Origin: Chlamydia trachomatis
GTDB lineage: Bacteria > Chlamydiota > Chlamydiia > Chlamydiales > Rhabdochlamydiaceae
NCBI GenBank assembly: GCA_945875745.1
Contig: CAMCLJ010000008.1
Location: 1-42,578 of the forward strand
Direction: 5' to 3'
Length of the DNA stretch: 42,578 nt
Positions 8,747 through 16,431 of this stretch are shown piece after piece. How positions within the stretch are numbered: position 1 is the first letter of the stretch; every line of letters begins with the position of its first letter. The notes under the pieces were generated by a model. The model made no database searches. It was not told where the DNA came from and worked only from the letters and a program-made list of their open reading frames with translations. The position numbers and the translations under genes are program-made.

Positions 8747-9496
8747 ATGGGTTTAATAAGCAAAGAATTGTTCATCTGTTTAGACTGTGAAACTACCGGT
8801 CTGGATGCTGAAAATGATAGAATTATAGAATTTGCAGCTGCTATTTTTACCAGTGAAGGGGTGCTTAAAAGCTTTGAAACTCTAATCGATCCCGGCATTC
8901 CTATTTCTGCAGAATCGATGGCAATCCATCACATTACCGATGAGATGGTAAAGGGAAAACCCAAAATCGAAGAAGTTCTACCTACAATCCTTTCTTTTAT
9001 CGGCAGATACATCATTGTAGGTCACGGAATCACAATGGATATTGCGTTTCTGTCGCAAGCGGCGAAAAAAGCAGGGGTCCACTCTAATCTCTCCACCCAC
9101 CCATATATCGATACGCTCAGGCTTGCTAGATTATACGGAGAGAGCCCAACCAACTCTTTAGAAAAGCTAAGAGAGCATTTTAATATCCCTGCCGAAGGTG
9201 CACATAGGGCTATGAGCGATGTAATGGTCAATATCGAGGTTTTTAAATTTCTTACGACTAAGTTTAAAACCACCGAGCAGCTGCAAGAGCGGCTATTAAA
9301 GCCTATTCTTTTAAAAACGATGCCTCTTGGTAAACACAAAGGGCGTCCTTTCCCAGAAATTCCAGTCGAATACCTTCGTTGGGCCGTGAATAAAGACTTC
9401 GATCAAGATTTAATGTTTTCGTTAAAAACAGAGCTGAAAAAAAGAAAACAGGGTACGCAGTTTGGTCAAGTAGCAAGCCCGTTTGCAAATCTTTAA
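8747..9496 (+). CDS. dnaQ: DnaQ-like DEDDh 3'-5' exonuclease with a C-terminal DUF3820-type segment
   Basis: The protein resembles the proofreading (epsilon) subunit of DNA polymerase III or a stand-alone DEDDh exonuclease. Exo I is FICLDCETTGLDAENDRIIE (the D and E metal ligands of DxE), Exo II is GHGITMDIAFL and Exo III is AHRAMSDVMVN (the H and D of DEDDh). After about residue 195 comes MPLGKHKGRPFPEIPVEYLRW, which matches the short DUF3820 domain seen at the end of some bacterial exonucleases. Because chlamydiae can carry more than one dnaQ gene, I cannot say this is the replicative epsilon. It is the last gene of the operon starting at 6928 and is followed by a terminator. Confidence 0.85.
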   Translation: MGLISKELFICLDCETTGLDAENDRIIEFAAAIFTSEGVLKSFETLIDPGIPISAESMAIHHITDEMVKGKPKIEEVLPTILSFIGRYIIVGHGITMDIAFLSQAAKKAGVHSNLSTHPYIDTLRLARLYGESPTNSLEKLREHFNIPAEGAHRAMSDVMVNIEVFKFLTTKFKTTEQLQERLLKPILLKTMPLGKHKGRPFPEIPVEYLRWAVNKDFDQDLMFSLKTELKKRKQGTQFGQVASPFANL

Positions 9497-9506
9497 TTTA
9501 TTCTAA

Positions 9507-9530
9507 AAAGAGGCCCCCTAAGGCCTCTTT
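9507..9530 (+). terminator. Hairpin terminator of the 6928-9496 operon
   Basis: AAAGAGGCC (9507-9515) pairs perfectly with GGCCTCTTT (9522-9530) around a 6-base loop, 10 bases after the dnaQ-like stop. The 3' arm ends in TTT, but no long T-tract follows. The 257 bases from here to pgk contain no open frame or RNA I could recognise; a TATAAT at 9654-9659 lacks a good -35 partner. Confidence 0.75.
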
Positions 9531-9787
9531 ACAATGCTTTGCATATCAGGCGTTAGCAAACACACACCGATTGGCTCTATAATTAGAAAAATCAATTTTG
9601 AATATTCCCTTCTTAATCAAGATGATAATGAGTGCATCATTGCAATAGCTCCCTATAATCACATTCTATCAAGATAAAAAAATCTACACAGAAAGAAGAA
9701 TAACCGGTTAATATGACACAATCTGCCTAGACCGATCAGTTACTTGCTGCGCAGATAAAAACACCGATTCTTTTTTATGGAGTCCAT

Positions 9788-10993
9788 TTGAAAAAATTAC
9801 AAATCACCGATCTTAATCTCGAGAATAAAAGAGTCCTCATACGGGTTGATTTCAACGTGCCCTTAAACTCTAATGGATCAATTGCCGATGACACTAGGCT
9901 CAGAGCTTGCCTACCGACTATCCAATATGTTGTAGACAAAGGGGGATCGGTTATTTTAATGAGCCACCTCGGCAGACCTGACGGAATCAAAAAAACTCAA
10001 CTCTCATTATCGGTCTGTGCTAAGGCTTTATCTACTTTAATTGGTAAGCAAGTAACAATGGCTCCTGATTGTATTGGAAAAGAAACAGAAAAACTAACCC
10101 AAAGGATTCAGCCGGGACAAATCATTCTACTCGAAAATCTCCGCTTTTACCAAGGGGAGGAAGAGCCAGATAGAGATCCCTCTTTTGCAGAGCAACTGGC
10201 ACGTCATGGTGATATTTATATCAACGATGCATTTGCAACATCTCATAGAAAACACTCTTCAACGGTCATTATTGCGAAGTATTTTCCAAACCAATCGGGA
10301 GCTGGACTGCTAATGGTTAAAGAAATTAATGCTTTAAGCAAAATCCTTGCCAATCCCACCCAACCTTTTTATGGGATTATAGGGGGAGCCAAAGTCTCTT
10401 CTAAGATAGGTGCATTACAAGCGCTTGTAGGAAAAACAAAGGGGATTTTTATCGGAGGGGGCATGTGTTACACCTTTTTAAAAGCCATCGGTCAAGAAAT
10501 TGGCGATTCTTTATACGAAGAACCTCAGATCAACAAAGCAAAAGAATTTATCGATGAGTGCCATAAAAAGAAAATAGAACTTTTTTTTCCAACTGACCTT
10601 GTTATTGCAAATGCATTTAATCCTGATGCACAAACTCAAGTCATAAAGATAGGCCAGAATATACCCCCTGGATGGCAAGGAATGGATATCGGTCCTGATA
10701 CGTGCACGCATTGGTCCACATTATTACAAAATGCCAAAACTATTTTTTGGAATGGCCCTCTTGGGGTATTTGAATTTCCACCCTTTGCGATTGGAACCTT
10801 TTCTATTGCAAGGGCTATTGGAGCTATATCATCCTGTAACTCAGTGATTGGGGGTGGGGATTCGTTAGCCGCTATCGATAAGCTCGGAATCGGCCAGGAG
10901 TTTAGTCATCTGTCAACTGGAGGGGGAGCTACATTAGAATTTATTGAATTTGGGACCCTTCCTGGAATAGATGCTCTGTCTAATAAAGAATAG
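9788..10993 (+). CDS. pgk: Phosphoglycerate kinase
   Basis: Pgk converts 1,3-bisphosphoglycerate and ADP to 3-phosphoglycerate and ATP in glycolysis. The 401-residue protein is full length. It shows the N-domain signature RVLIRVDFNVPL, the MSHLGRP substrate motif, the LLENLRFYQGEEE loop, FIGGGMCYTFL in the C-domain, and the nucleotide-binding GGGDSLAAIDKLG plus the STGGGATLEF P-loop-like end. The start is a TTG (9788), chosen because GGAG at 9779-9782 is 5 bases upstream and the conserved N-terminus starts at once. The gene stands alone between a terminator and an AT-rich gap. Many chlamydiae keep glycolysis active in the extracellular form. Confidence 0.96.
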   Translation: MKKLQITDLNLENKRVLIRVDFNVPLNSNGSIADDTRLRACLPTIQYVVDKGGSVILMSHLGRPDGIKKTQLSLSVCAKALSTLIGKQVTMAPDCIGKETEKLTQRIQPGQIILLENLRFYQGEEEPDRDPSFAEQLARHGDIYINDAFATSHRKHSSTVIIAKYFPNQSGAGLLMVKEINALSKILANPTQPFYGIIGGAKVSSKIGALQALVGKTKGIFIGGGMCYTFLKAIGQEIGDSLYEEPQINKAKEFIDECHKKKIELFFPTDLVIANAFNPDAQTQVIKIGQNIPPGWQGMDIGPDTCTHWSTLLQNAKTIFWNGPLGVFEFPPFAIGTFSIARAIGAISSCNSVIGGGDSLAAIDKLGIGQEFSHLSTGGGATLEFIEFGTLPGIDALSNKE

Positions 10994-11143
10994 ATTTTAA
11001 ACATCCTATTCATGTAAATTGTTTTTATTTTAAATAATTTACTTCTGTTAATTTTAAATTTTATTTATGTAATTAAATTTTAAAATTACCATCTAAATTA
11101 ATTTTAAAAAATTATTATCCCACTAAGGAGTTATAAGATCTTG
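10994..11143. other. AT-rich gap after pgk with inverted repeats; no gene seen
   Basis: This stretch is almost entirely A and T. It contains nested imperfect inverted repeats of AATTTTAAATTT type (about 11048-11088) and a weaker pair GTAAATT/AATTTAC (11014-11020 and 11036-11042). They could act as a pgk terminator or as an upstream element for the promoter that follows. No open frame or RNA is recognisable. Confidence 0.4.
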
Positions 11144-11171
11144 TTGTCAAATAAACCAAAATCGCTATAAT
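11144..11171 (+). promoter_or_regulatory. Sigma-70/sigma-66-type promoter of the nucleotide transporter gene
   Basis: TTGTCA (11144-11149) and a perfect TATAAT (11166-11171) are separated by 16 bases, preceded by very AT-rich DNA. Transcription should start near 11178, leaving a leader of about 128 bases before the ATG at 11306. The leader holds a TGACGC/GCGTCA inverted repeat (11252-11257 and 11273-11278) followed, 7 bases later, by seven Ts. Confidence 0.75.
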
Positions 11172-11305
11172 TAAAGGTGTTCTTAAGGATCGTCATCAAC
11201 CACATGACAAAGGCCAATAAATGCCAAATTTTGAGCATCTAGATCTTTGCTTGACGCTTAACGCGCCAGCACGCGTCACCCCCACTTTTTTTCAAGAGAT
11301 TATAC

Positions 11306-12895
11306 ATGTCTATATCTAACAATAATACCTCTAAGGCATTTGGGCCGATTCGGTCTTTTTTATGGCCTATTCATGGTATTGAACTCAAAAAGTTCATACC
11401 TATGATTGTTATATTCTTTTTTGTAGGCTTTAACTATAGCGTGCTCCGGATCACAAAAGATGCTTTAGTCGTAACAGCTCCCGGTTCAGGTGCTGAAGCG
11501 CTCCCATTTTTAAAAGTCTGGGCAATCCTTCCGATGGCCTTCCTTTTTACATTTATTTTTACAAGAGTTGCCAACAAACTCAGCAGAGAAAAAGTGTTTT
11601 ACGTCATGATGAGCATTTTCATCGCGTTTTTTCTTTTGTTTAGCCTCGTCCTATACCCATGTAAAGAGACCCTACACCCTCATCAAATGGCTGACATCAT
11701 TCAATCTCATCTCCCCCTTGGACTTAAAGGATTAATTGCAATTTTTAGAAACTGGACTTATTCAGCATTTTACGTAATGGCAGAGATGTGGAGTACAATT
11801 ATTATGACTGTGCTCGTTTGGGGATTTGCCAACGACGTTACTTCTGTTAAAGATGCAAAACGTTACTATGGGGTTCTTGGTATTGCCATTAACATCTCAG
11901 GTATAGCAGCTGGTCACATGGTAACAGTACTATCCCAAAATGCATTCAACCCACTCTTCGCATTTTTTGGAAATGATGCATGGGGCCAGGCCATATTCTT
12001 TTTAAATATGATCGTTATTTTGACCTCTTTGATTTCTGTTGCGTGTTTCCGATATCTTCATAAAACAGGTCACGGATACAACTCTGAAACGTACCATCAA
12101 CATCACGGTGAAGATAAAGTTAAAATGGGACTACGCAAAAACTTTGCGTATCTGGCTAAATCAAAGTATCTAGTATGTCTTTCGATCATTGTGGTCACTT
12201 ATAATATCGCGATCAATCTAGTGGAAGTTGTCTGGAAAGATCAAATGAGACAACTCTGCCCCAACCCAAGTGAATTTAATGCTTATATGGGTCAGGTCCT
12301 CACAGCCGGAGGGATTGTAGCCACAATTGTTAGTATTTTTATTTTAGGTCTTGTGATCCGCCGCTTTAGCTGGAAGGCCAATGCCCTTATTTCCCCTTTA
12401 ATTATGATTACTACAGGGATAGGATTCTTCTCATTTATCTTATTTAAAGATACGAGCTTTGGAAGCATTGCGGCTTGGTTTGGAGCGACCCCCCTAGCGG
12501 CGGGCGTATTTTTCGGCTCTATGCAAAACTGTCTAGCAAGAGCATCGAAATATACATTTTTTGATGCAACAAAAGAAATTGCATTCATTCCCCTGTCCAA
12601 GGAAAGTAAGCTGAAAGGAAAAGCTGCAATAGATGGTGTAGGATCCCGTTTAGGTAAATCTGGCGGATCTGTAATCCACCAAGGCTTGCTTGTGTTTTCA
12701 GGAACAGTTGCGTTAAGCACCCCCTATGTAGCTGCTTTACTTTTCGGAGTCATAGGAGCCTGGATGGTGGCAGTAAAGGCTCTTGGCAAACAATTTAATG
12801 CTCTTGCCTCAAATATTGAAGCAGCCCCTGTCCCTGATGAAACCTCAGATGCGAAAGGATCTCAACTCAATCCGTTAGAGAGCCCAGCAACTTAA
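11306..12895 (+). CDS. npt: NTT-family nucleotide transporter (ADP/ATP translocase or nucleotide:H+ symporter)
   Basis: This is an inner-membrane carrier of the NTT/Tlc family, which chlamydiae, rickettsiae and plastids use to take up nucleotides or exchange ATP for ADP. The 529-residue length and about twelve hydrophobic segments are typical. Family marks include RSFLWPIHG, TKDALVVTAPGSGAEALPF, WGFANDVTSVKDAKRYY, VEVVWKDQ and KGKAAIDGVGSRLGKSGGS. The VEVVWKDQ, EFNAYM and RRFSW segments, and the position near pgsA, sppA and polA, recall C. trachomatis Npt2 (CT495), a proton-driven importer of ribonucleoside triphosphates. The TAPGSGAE segment is more like Npt1, so the substrate is left open. 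No signal peptide is expected. It has a strong promoter at 11144-11171. Confidence 0.93.
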   Translation: MSISNNNTSKAFGPIRSFLWPIHGIELKKFIPMIVIFFFVGFNYSVLRITKDALVVTAPGSGAEALPFLKVWAILPMAFLFTFIFTRVANKLSREKVFYVMMSIFIAFFLLFSLVLYPCKETLHPHQMADIIQSHLPLGLKGLIAIFRNWTYSAFYVMAEMWSTIIMTVLVWGFANDVTSVKDAKRYYGVLGIAINISGIAAGHMVTVLSQNAFNPLFAFFGNDAWGQAIFFLNMIVILTSLISVACFRYLHKTGHGYNSETYHQHHGEDKVKMGLRKNFAYLAKSKYLVCLSIIVVTYNIAINLVEVVWKDQMRQLCPNPSEFNAYMGQVLTAGGIVATIVSIFILGLVIRRFSWKANALISPLIMITTGIGFFSFILFKDTSFGSIAAWFGATPLAAGVFFGSMQNCLARASKYTFFDATKEIAFIPLSKESKLKGKAAIDGVGSRLGKSGGSVIHQGLLVFSGTVALSTPYVAALLFGVIGAWMVAVKALGKQFNALASNIEAAPVPDETSDAKGSQLNPLESPAT

Positions 12896-12963
12896 TCATT
12901 GATAAACGGCCCTGTACAGAATTTCTCAAAACGGATAGAAGAACAAATAAATAGCAGAGTCTT

Positions 12964-13593
12964 ATGGAACAATTAATCCAGTTTATTACCGATCATGCAA
13001 GCCATGGGCATTGGGTTATCTTTATAGCTCTACTATTAGCAGGCTGTAACGTACCGATTAGCATAGATGTGGTGATAATCTTAAGTGCTGTTCTAGCCTC
13101 CTCTTTTGCAAAAGAAAATGCCCCTTGGCTCTTTGGCAGCGTCCTCTTTGGATGTATATTTTCAGCTTGGATTTCCTATTTTATTGGGAGGTTTGCAGGA
13201 GATAAACTTTCAAGTACCCCACTGTTTTCGAAATTACTTCACCCATCCAAATTGGAAAAAATGCAGAACTTTTATGCCAAATATGGAATTTGGACCTTTA
13301 TCATCGGCCGTTTTATCCCATTTGGTGTTAGAAACTGCATTTTTATGACAAGCGGCATGAGCAAAATGCCTTTTAAAACTTTTGCGATAAGGGATGCTAT
13401 AGGATGCACCTTATGGGTAAGCTCCTGTTTTACCCTTTTTTATTTTGTCGGACAAAATTTTGCAGCGATATGGTCGGGTGTTAAAACGTTTAATCTCATT
13501 ATTTTTATAGCTTTCAGTGTGACGGTAATTACCACATTCTGGTATAAATTAAAGAAAAATAAGCGTATCCAAGCGGATAACAAATCACTTTAA
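12964..13593 (+). CDS. DedA-family membrane protein
   Basis: DedA (SNARE-associated, VTT-domain) proteins are integral inner-membrane proteins; recent work on the family links several to undecaprenyl-phosphate or phospholipid flipping. The 209-residue protein has several hydrophobic segments and the conserved core IIGRFIPFGVRNCIFMTSGMS followed by PFKTFAIRDAIGCTLWV, including the family arginines and the amphipathic re-entrant segments, and ends in a basic tail (KLKKNKRIQADNK). It lies 68 bases after npt and 29 bases before pgsA, so one transcript is likely. The lipid neighbour pgsA fits a membrane role. Its exact substrate cannot be told. Confidence 0.85.
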   Translation: MEQLIQFITDHASHGHWVIFIALLLAGCNVPISIDVVIILSAVLASSFAKENAPWLFGSVLFGCIFSAWISYFIGRFAGDKLSSTPLFSKLLHPSKLEKMQNFYAKYGIWTFIIGRFIPFGVRNCIFMTSGMSKMPFKTFAIRDAIGCTLWVSSCFTLFYFVGQNFAAIWSGVKTFNLIIFIAFSVTVITTFWYKLKKNKRIQADNKSL

Positions 13594-13622
13594 AAGACAC
13601 TCAAGTCTTTGCTTAACTGAAA

Positions 13623-14150
13623 ATGAACCAAACTATTGATCATAAAATGTTCAACTTATCTAACAGCCTATCTCTGGTAAGAGTACCCCTTGCTTTAGCG
13701 TTCCTCTCTAGCAGCGCGAGCATCCGTGTTATTGCTATTGTGCTGGCTATGATTACCGATAGCATTGACGGCTACATTGCAAGACGTTATAAGTTTGCTT
13801 CCCGTTTTGGGGCTATTTTAGATCCCGCCATGGATAAATTCTTTGTATACTTTGCCCTTGCCATCCTCTTTTCTGAATCGAAATTAGAAACTTGGCAGGT
13901 GTTTGCGATGGTATCCCGGGATTTCTTTTTGATGTTATTTGCTATCTATTTACTGTCTGTCGGTGCTTTAAAAAACTACGAATATCGCTCAATCCGTTGG
14001 GGCAAGGCCTCTACAGCGCTTCAATTTATAGTCCTTATTGGCATTTGCCTACAGGTTTCTCTCCCCTCCTCAGTGTACATCATTTTCATCGTGATGGGGT
14101 CTTTGGCATTTATCGAGCTATTCATCCGTTTGAAGGTGTCGCAGGAGTAG
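13623..14150 (+). CDS. pgsA: CDP-alcohol phosphatidyltransferase, probably phosphatidylglycerophosphate synthase
   Basis: PgsA makes phosphatidylglycerol phosphate from CDP-diacylglycerol and glycerol-3-phosphate at the inner membrane. The 175-residue protein carries the complete CDP-alcohol motif D(x2)DG(x2)AR(x8)G(x3)D(x3)D, seen as DSIDGYIARR...FGAILDPAMDK, so all metal-binding aspartates are present, plus several hydrophobic helices. A related enzyme of the family (for example phosphatidylserine synthase) is possible, but length and synteny with polA/sppA/npt match chlamydial pgsA. The ATG at 13623 is used; an in-frame ATG at 13647 is an alternative. Its last 29 bases overlap the 3' end of the convergent mscS gene. 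Confidence 0.88.
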   Translation: MNQTIDHKMFNLSNSLSLVRVPLALAFLSSSASIRVIAIVLAMITDSIDGYIARRYKFASRFGAILDPAMDKFFVYFALAILFSESKLETWQVFAMVSRDFFLMLFAIYLLSVGALKNYEYRSIRWGKASTALQFIVLIGICLQVSLPSSVYIIFIVMGSLAFIELFIRLKVSQE

Positions 14151-15219
14151 TTTGCCCTTGAAAAGATGCCATAATGCTGTTACAAGCAGGCTTAATCCCT
14201 TCCCTTTCTAAAATTTCATAAATCCGCATATACACCCCCTCTTTTAACTGTAAATAATCAGCTAGCTGCCTTGGGCTTACATACACATCGAGGTAAATAC
14301 AAAGGGATGATGCTTTGAATCCATTCAGATGAACCAAAGGAGCGATGTCCTTTACAACCAGGGGATGGTCTTTTAATAACATTCTGATCATTTCCATAAC
14401 TTTCTGAATCTTATGAAAATCAGCATATGGAATATAAATCTCATCCAGAATCCTTCTATATTGCATCCTGGAACTATTAATAACGAGGGCGTTGGCAAAT
14501 ATAGCATTAGGCAGATAAATAGGGCGTTTATCTTTGTCTCTTACAACTGTTAAATACCAACCGATTTCTTCTACAGGCCCCTCTACAGATAAGGAGGGCA
14601 TAATGACCTGATCACCCAAAACAAACGGACGGGTTAAAGAAAGCATTAGCCCGCTACAAAAATTACTAATCACATCTTTTGCAGCAAAACCCACTGCTGC
14701 AGCTCCTATACCTCCAAAAGCAAGTAAGGGCCAAATATCTAAGTGAAAGACCTGTAAAATGACCATAACTGTAACGACAAATAGCACAATCGATAAAACC
14801 TTACTTAAAGTATGGTCCATACCGGATGAAATCATCTTCTGATTATCATTTAGGGAATACACAAAACTTTTCTTCCATCGAAACGCCGTCCATGAAAGAC
14901 AGACAACAAGCAATGCTTTTATAAAAGGCCTGGTACTATCTACAAAGCTAACCAGACCAAAGCGGCTACCCAAAATAGATAAAGAGTAATAAAGACCGAT
15001 TGCAATAAATAAGATCTTCAACGGAAGTAGTAAAATGACCTTCATCGAATTTTTTTTTACAGGCAGTTCCCGACTAGCTCTTCTAATCCATATAGCCAAG
15101 ACCCAATAAATAATCGATACGGCTAATAGACCTACAGAAAGCTCCCATAACCAGGCTGTATCAGACGAGGCAGGTAGATCTAAATTCATGTTTGCTAAAG
15201 CTATCATGATTGACTCCAT
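14122..15219 (-). CDS. mscS: MscS-family small-conductance mechanosensitive channel
   Basis: The 365-residue protein has about five hydrophobic segments, the last of which is the pore-lining TM3 region: GGIGAAAVGFAAKDVISNFC, followed by SGLMLSLTRPFVLGDQV, the MscS signature linking the pore to the cytoplasmic beta domain. The beta domain (GPVEEIGWYLTVVRDKDKR, YLPNAIFANALV) and the alpha/beta cage follow. MscS channels open under membrane tension and release solutes during hypo-osmotic shock. The gene is longer at its N-terminus than E. coli MscS (286 residues), as in the YnaI/YbdG-like group. The 3' end overlaps pgsA by 29 bases on the opposite strand. Upstream is a divergent intergenic region shared with sppA. 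Confidence 0.9.
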   Translation of the reverse strand: MESIMIALANMNLDLPASSDTAWLWELSVGLLAVSIIYWVLAIWIRRASRELPVKKNSMKVILLLPLKILFIAIGLYYSLSILGSRFGLVSFVDSTRPFIKALLVVCLSWTAFRWKKSFVYSLNDNQKMISSGMDHTLSKVLSIVLFVVTVMVILQVFHLDIWPLLAFGGIGAAAVGFAAKDVISNFCSGLMLSLTRPFVLGDQVIMPSLSVEGPVEEIGWYLTVVRDKDKRPIYLPNAIFANALVINSSRMQYRRILDEIYIPYADFHKIQKVMEMIRMLLKDHPLVVKDIAPLVHLNGFKASSLCIYLDVYVSPRQLADYLQLKEGVYMRIYEILEREGIKPACNSIMASFQGQTTPATPSNG

Positions 15220-15267
15220 TTAAAGACTTAGGTTACTCTCAAGATTTGGTGACCGTCAAGGTTTATG

Positions 15268-15295
15268 TTGCATAAAACAGCATCAAATCTATAAA
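15268..15295 (+). promoter_or_regulatory. Candidate promoter of sppA
   Basis: TTGCAT (15268-15273) and TATAAA (15290-15295) are 16 bases apart in the 109-base gap between divergent mscS and sppA, 33 bases before the sppA ATG. The spacing and hexamers fit a sigma-70-type promoter. Confidence 0.55.
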
Positions 15296-15328
15296 GATAG
15301 CATTTCTATTTTACTTATCAGAGGATCT

Positions 15329-16372
15329 ATGAATTTTACCAGAGAATCAATTTTCATATCGGCTACAAGATGTTTTTGCAATTCTTTTGCCGTCGTTATA
15401 GGGTTAATTATAGGAGTATTTGTGATTATGATGGGACTATCCATGTTTGGAAGCCCAGACATTCTTCCACAAAAAAGTGAAATTAAAATCGCTGCCGATG
15501 CCAAGGGAAACCGATCTATTCTTCCCGAATCAGCACCGATTGTATTGCGAATCAATATCCACGGAGTGATCGGTACAGATTCTCTTAACGCAGCAAACAT
15601 AGAAAATATGTTACTCGATTCCCAACAAGATGTGTTAAGAAGCAGCCGGGTAAAAGCAATCCTTTTACATATGGATACTCCTGGGGGCACCGTAGTAGAT
15701 TCAGATAATATATACAGACTTCTGATGAATTACAAAACCGAGTATAAAGTCCCTGTCTATGCTTTTGTAGATGGAATGTGTGCATCTGGGGGGATGTATA
15801 TTTGTGCAGCAGCCGACCGAATCTATGCAACAGCCCCAAGCGTTATAGGGTCTGTGGGAGTGATATTAGGCCCTACTTTTAACTTCTCTGAGGTCATGGA
15901 TAAAATTGGAATTAAATCGATGACGATTAAGCAAGGTAAAGACAAGGACATGCTCAATCCTTTTCGCCCATGGGTACCAGGTGAGGATGAATCTCTTGTG
16001 AACATTACCAAAGCTTTATACGAGCAGTTTGTAGATATCGTTACAGGCTCACGCAAGGGCCTTAACAAAGAGACTCTTATCAATGAGTATGGCGCTCAAA
16101 TCTATCTGGCTAAACAAGCTTGCGATCTCGGATACATCGATGTGGCTGGTAGCAGCTATGGGCAAGCGCTAACAGAACTTACTCAGGCAGCTAACATCGA
16201 AATAACAGCTTCTTACCAAGTGGTACAGCTGGAAATGCCAACGTCAATACTATCGTCTTTGGTAAATAATAAATCACCACTTTTTACTGGGAAAATACAT
16301 CATATCCTACAAGATACAGTAAATATGCATCCAGAGCTTAGTGGAAAGCTACTCTACTTATATCAACCGTAA
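15329..16372 (+). CDS. sppA: Signal peptide peptidase SppA-type serine protease (S49 family)
   Basis: S49 peptidases are membrane-anchored Ser/Lys proteases that cut left-over signal peptides or other membrane peptides. The 347-residue protein has one N-terminal membrane segment (about 20-42) and a single S49 domain, as in short SppA/SohB proteins. The motif HMDTPGGTVVDSD, the nucleophile S153 in VDGMCASGGMYICAAADRIY, and the oxyanion segment SVIGSVGVILGP are clear. A lysine in GKDKDMLNPFRP (K206) fits the general base. It is preceded by a candidate promoter and followed by a strong terminator. Chlamydia has sohB (CT494) beside polA (CT493), the same neighbour as here. Confidence 0.9.
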   Translation: MNFTRESIFISATRCFCNSFAVVIGLIIGVFVIMMGLSMFGSPDILPQKSEIKIAADAKGNRSILPESAPIVLRINIHGVIGTDSLNAANIENMLLDSQQDVLRSSRVKAILLHMDTPGGTVVDSDNIYRLLMNYKTEYKVPVYAFVDGMCASGGMYICAAADRIYATAPSVIGSVGVILGPTFNFSEVMDKIGIKSMTIKQGKDKDMLNPFRPWVPGEDESLVNITKALYEQFVDIVTGSRKGLNKETLINEYGAQIYLAKQACDLGYIDVAGSSYGQALTELTQAANIEITASYQVVQLEMPTSILSSLVNNKSPLFTGKIHHILQDTVNMHPELSGKLLYLYQP

Positions 16373-16381
16373 ATTAACCTT

Positions 16382-16417
16382 GTGGTCTTTTTAGCTTCCC
16401 CTAAAAAGACCACTTTT
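16382..16417 (+). terminator. Rho-independent terminator of sppA
   Basis: GTGGTCTTTTTAG (16382-16394) pairs perfectly over 13 bases with CTAAAAAGACCAC (16401-16413) around a 6-base loop, followed by TTTT. It lies between the sppA stop and the polA ATG at 16432. Confidence 0.9.
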
Positions 16418-16431
16418 CTTCATCTCTATTC

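Noticed and set aside
9497-9787. A possible RNA gene or promoter in the gap before pgk (a TATAAT at 9654-9659).
   Set aside because: No cloverleaf or conserved RNA fold was found, and no -35 at a suitable distance.
12292-12720. A 142-codon minus-strand frame inside npt.
   Set aside because: It is a shadow of the transporter gene with no ribosome-binding site and no similarity to known proteins that I can see.
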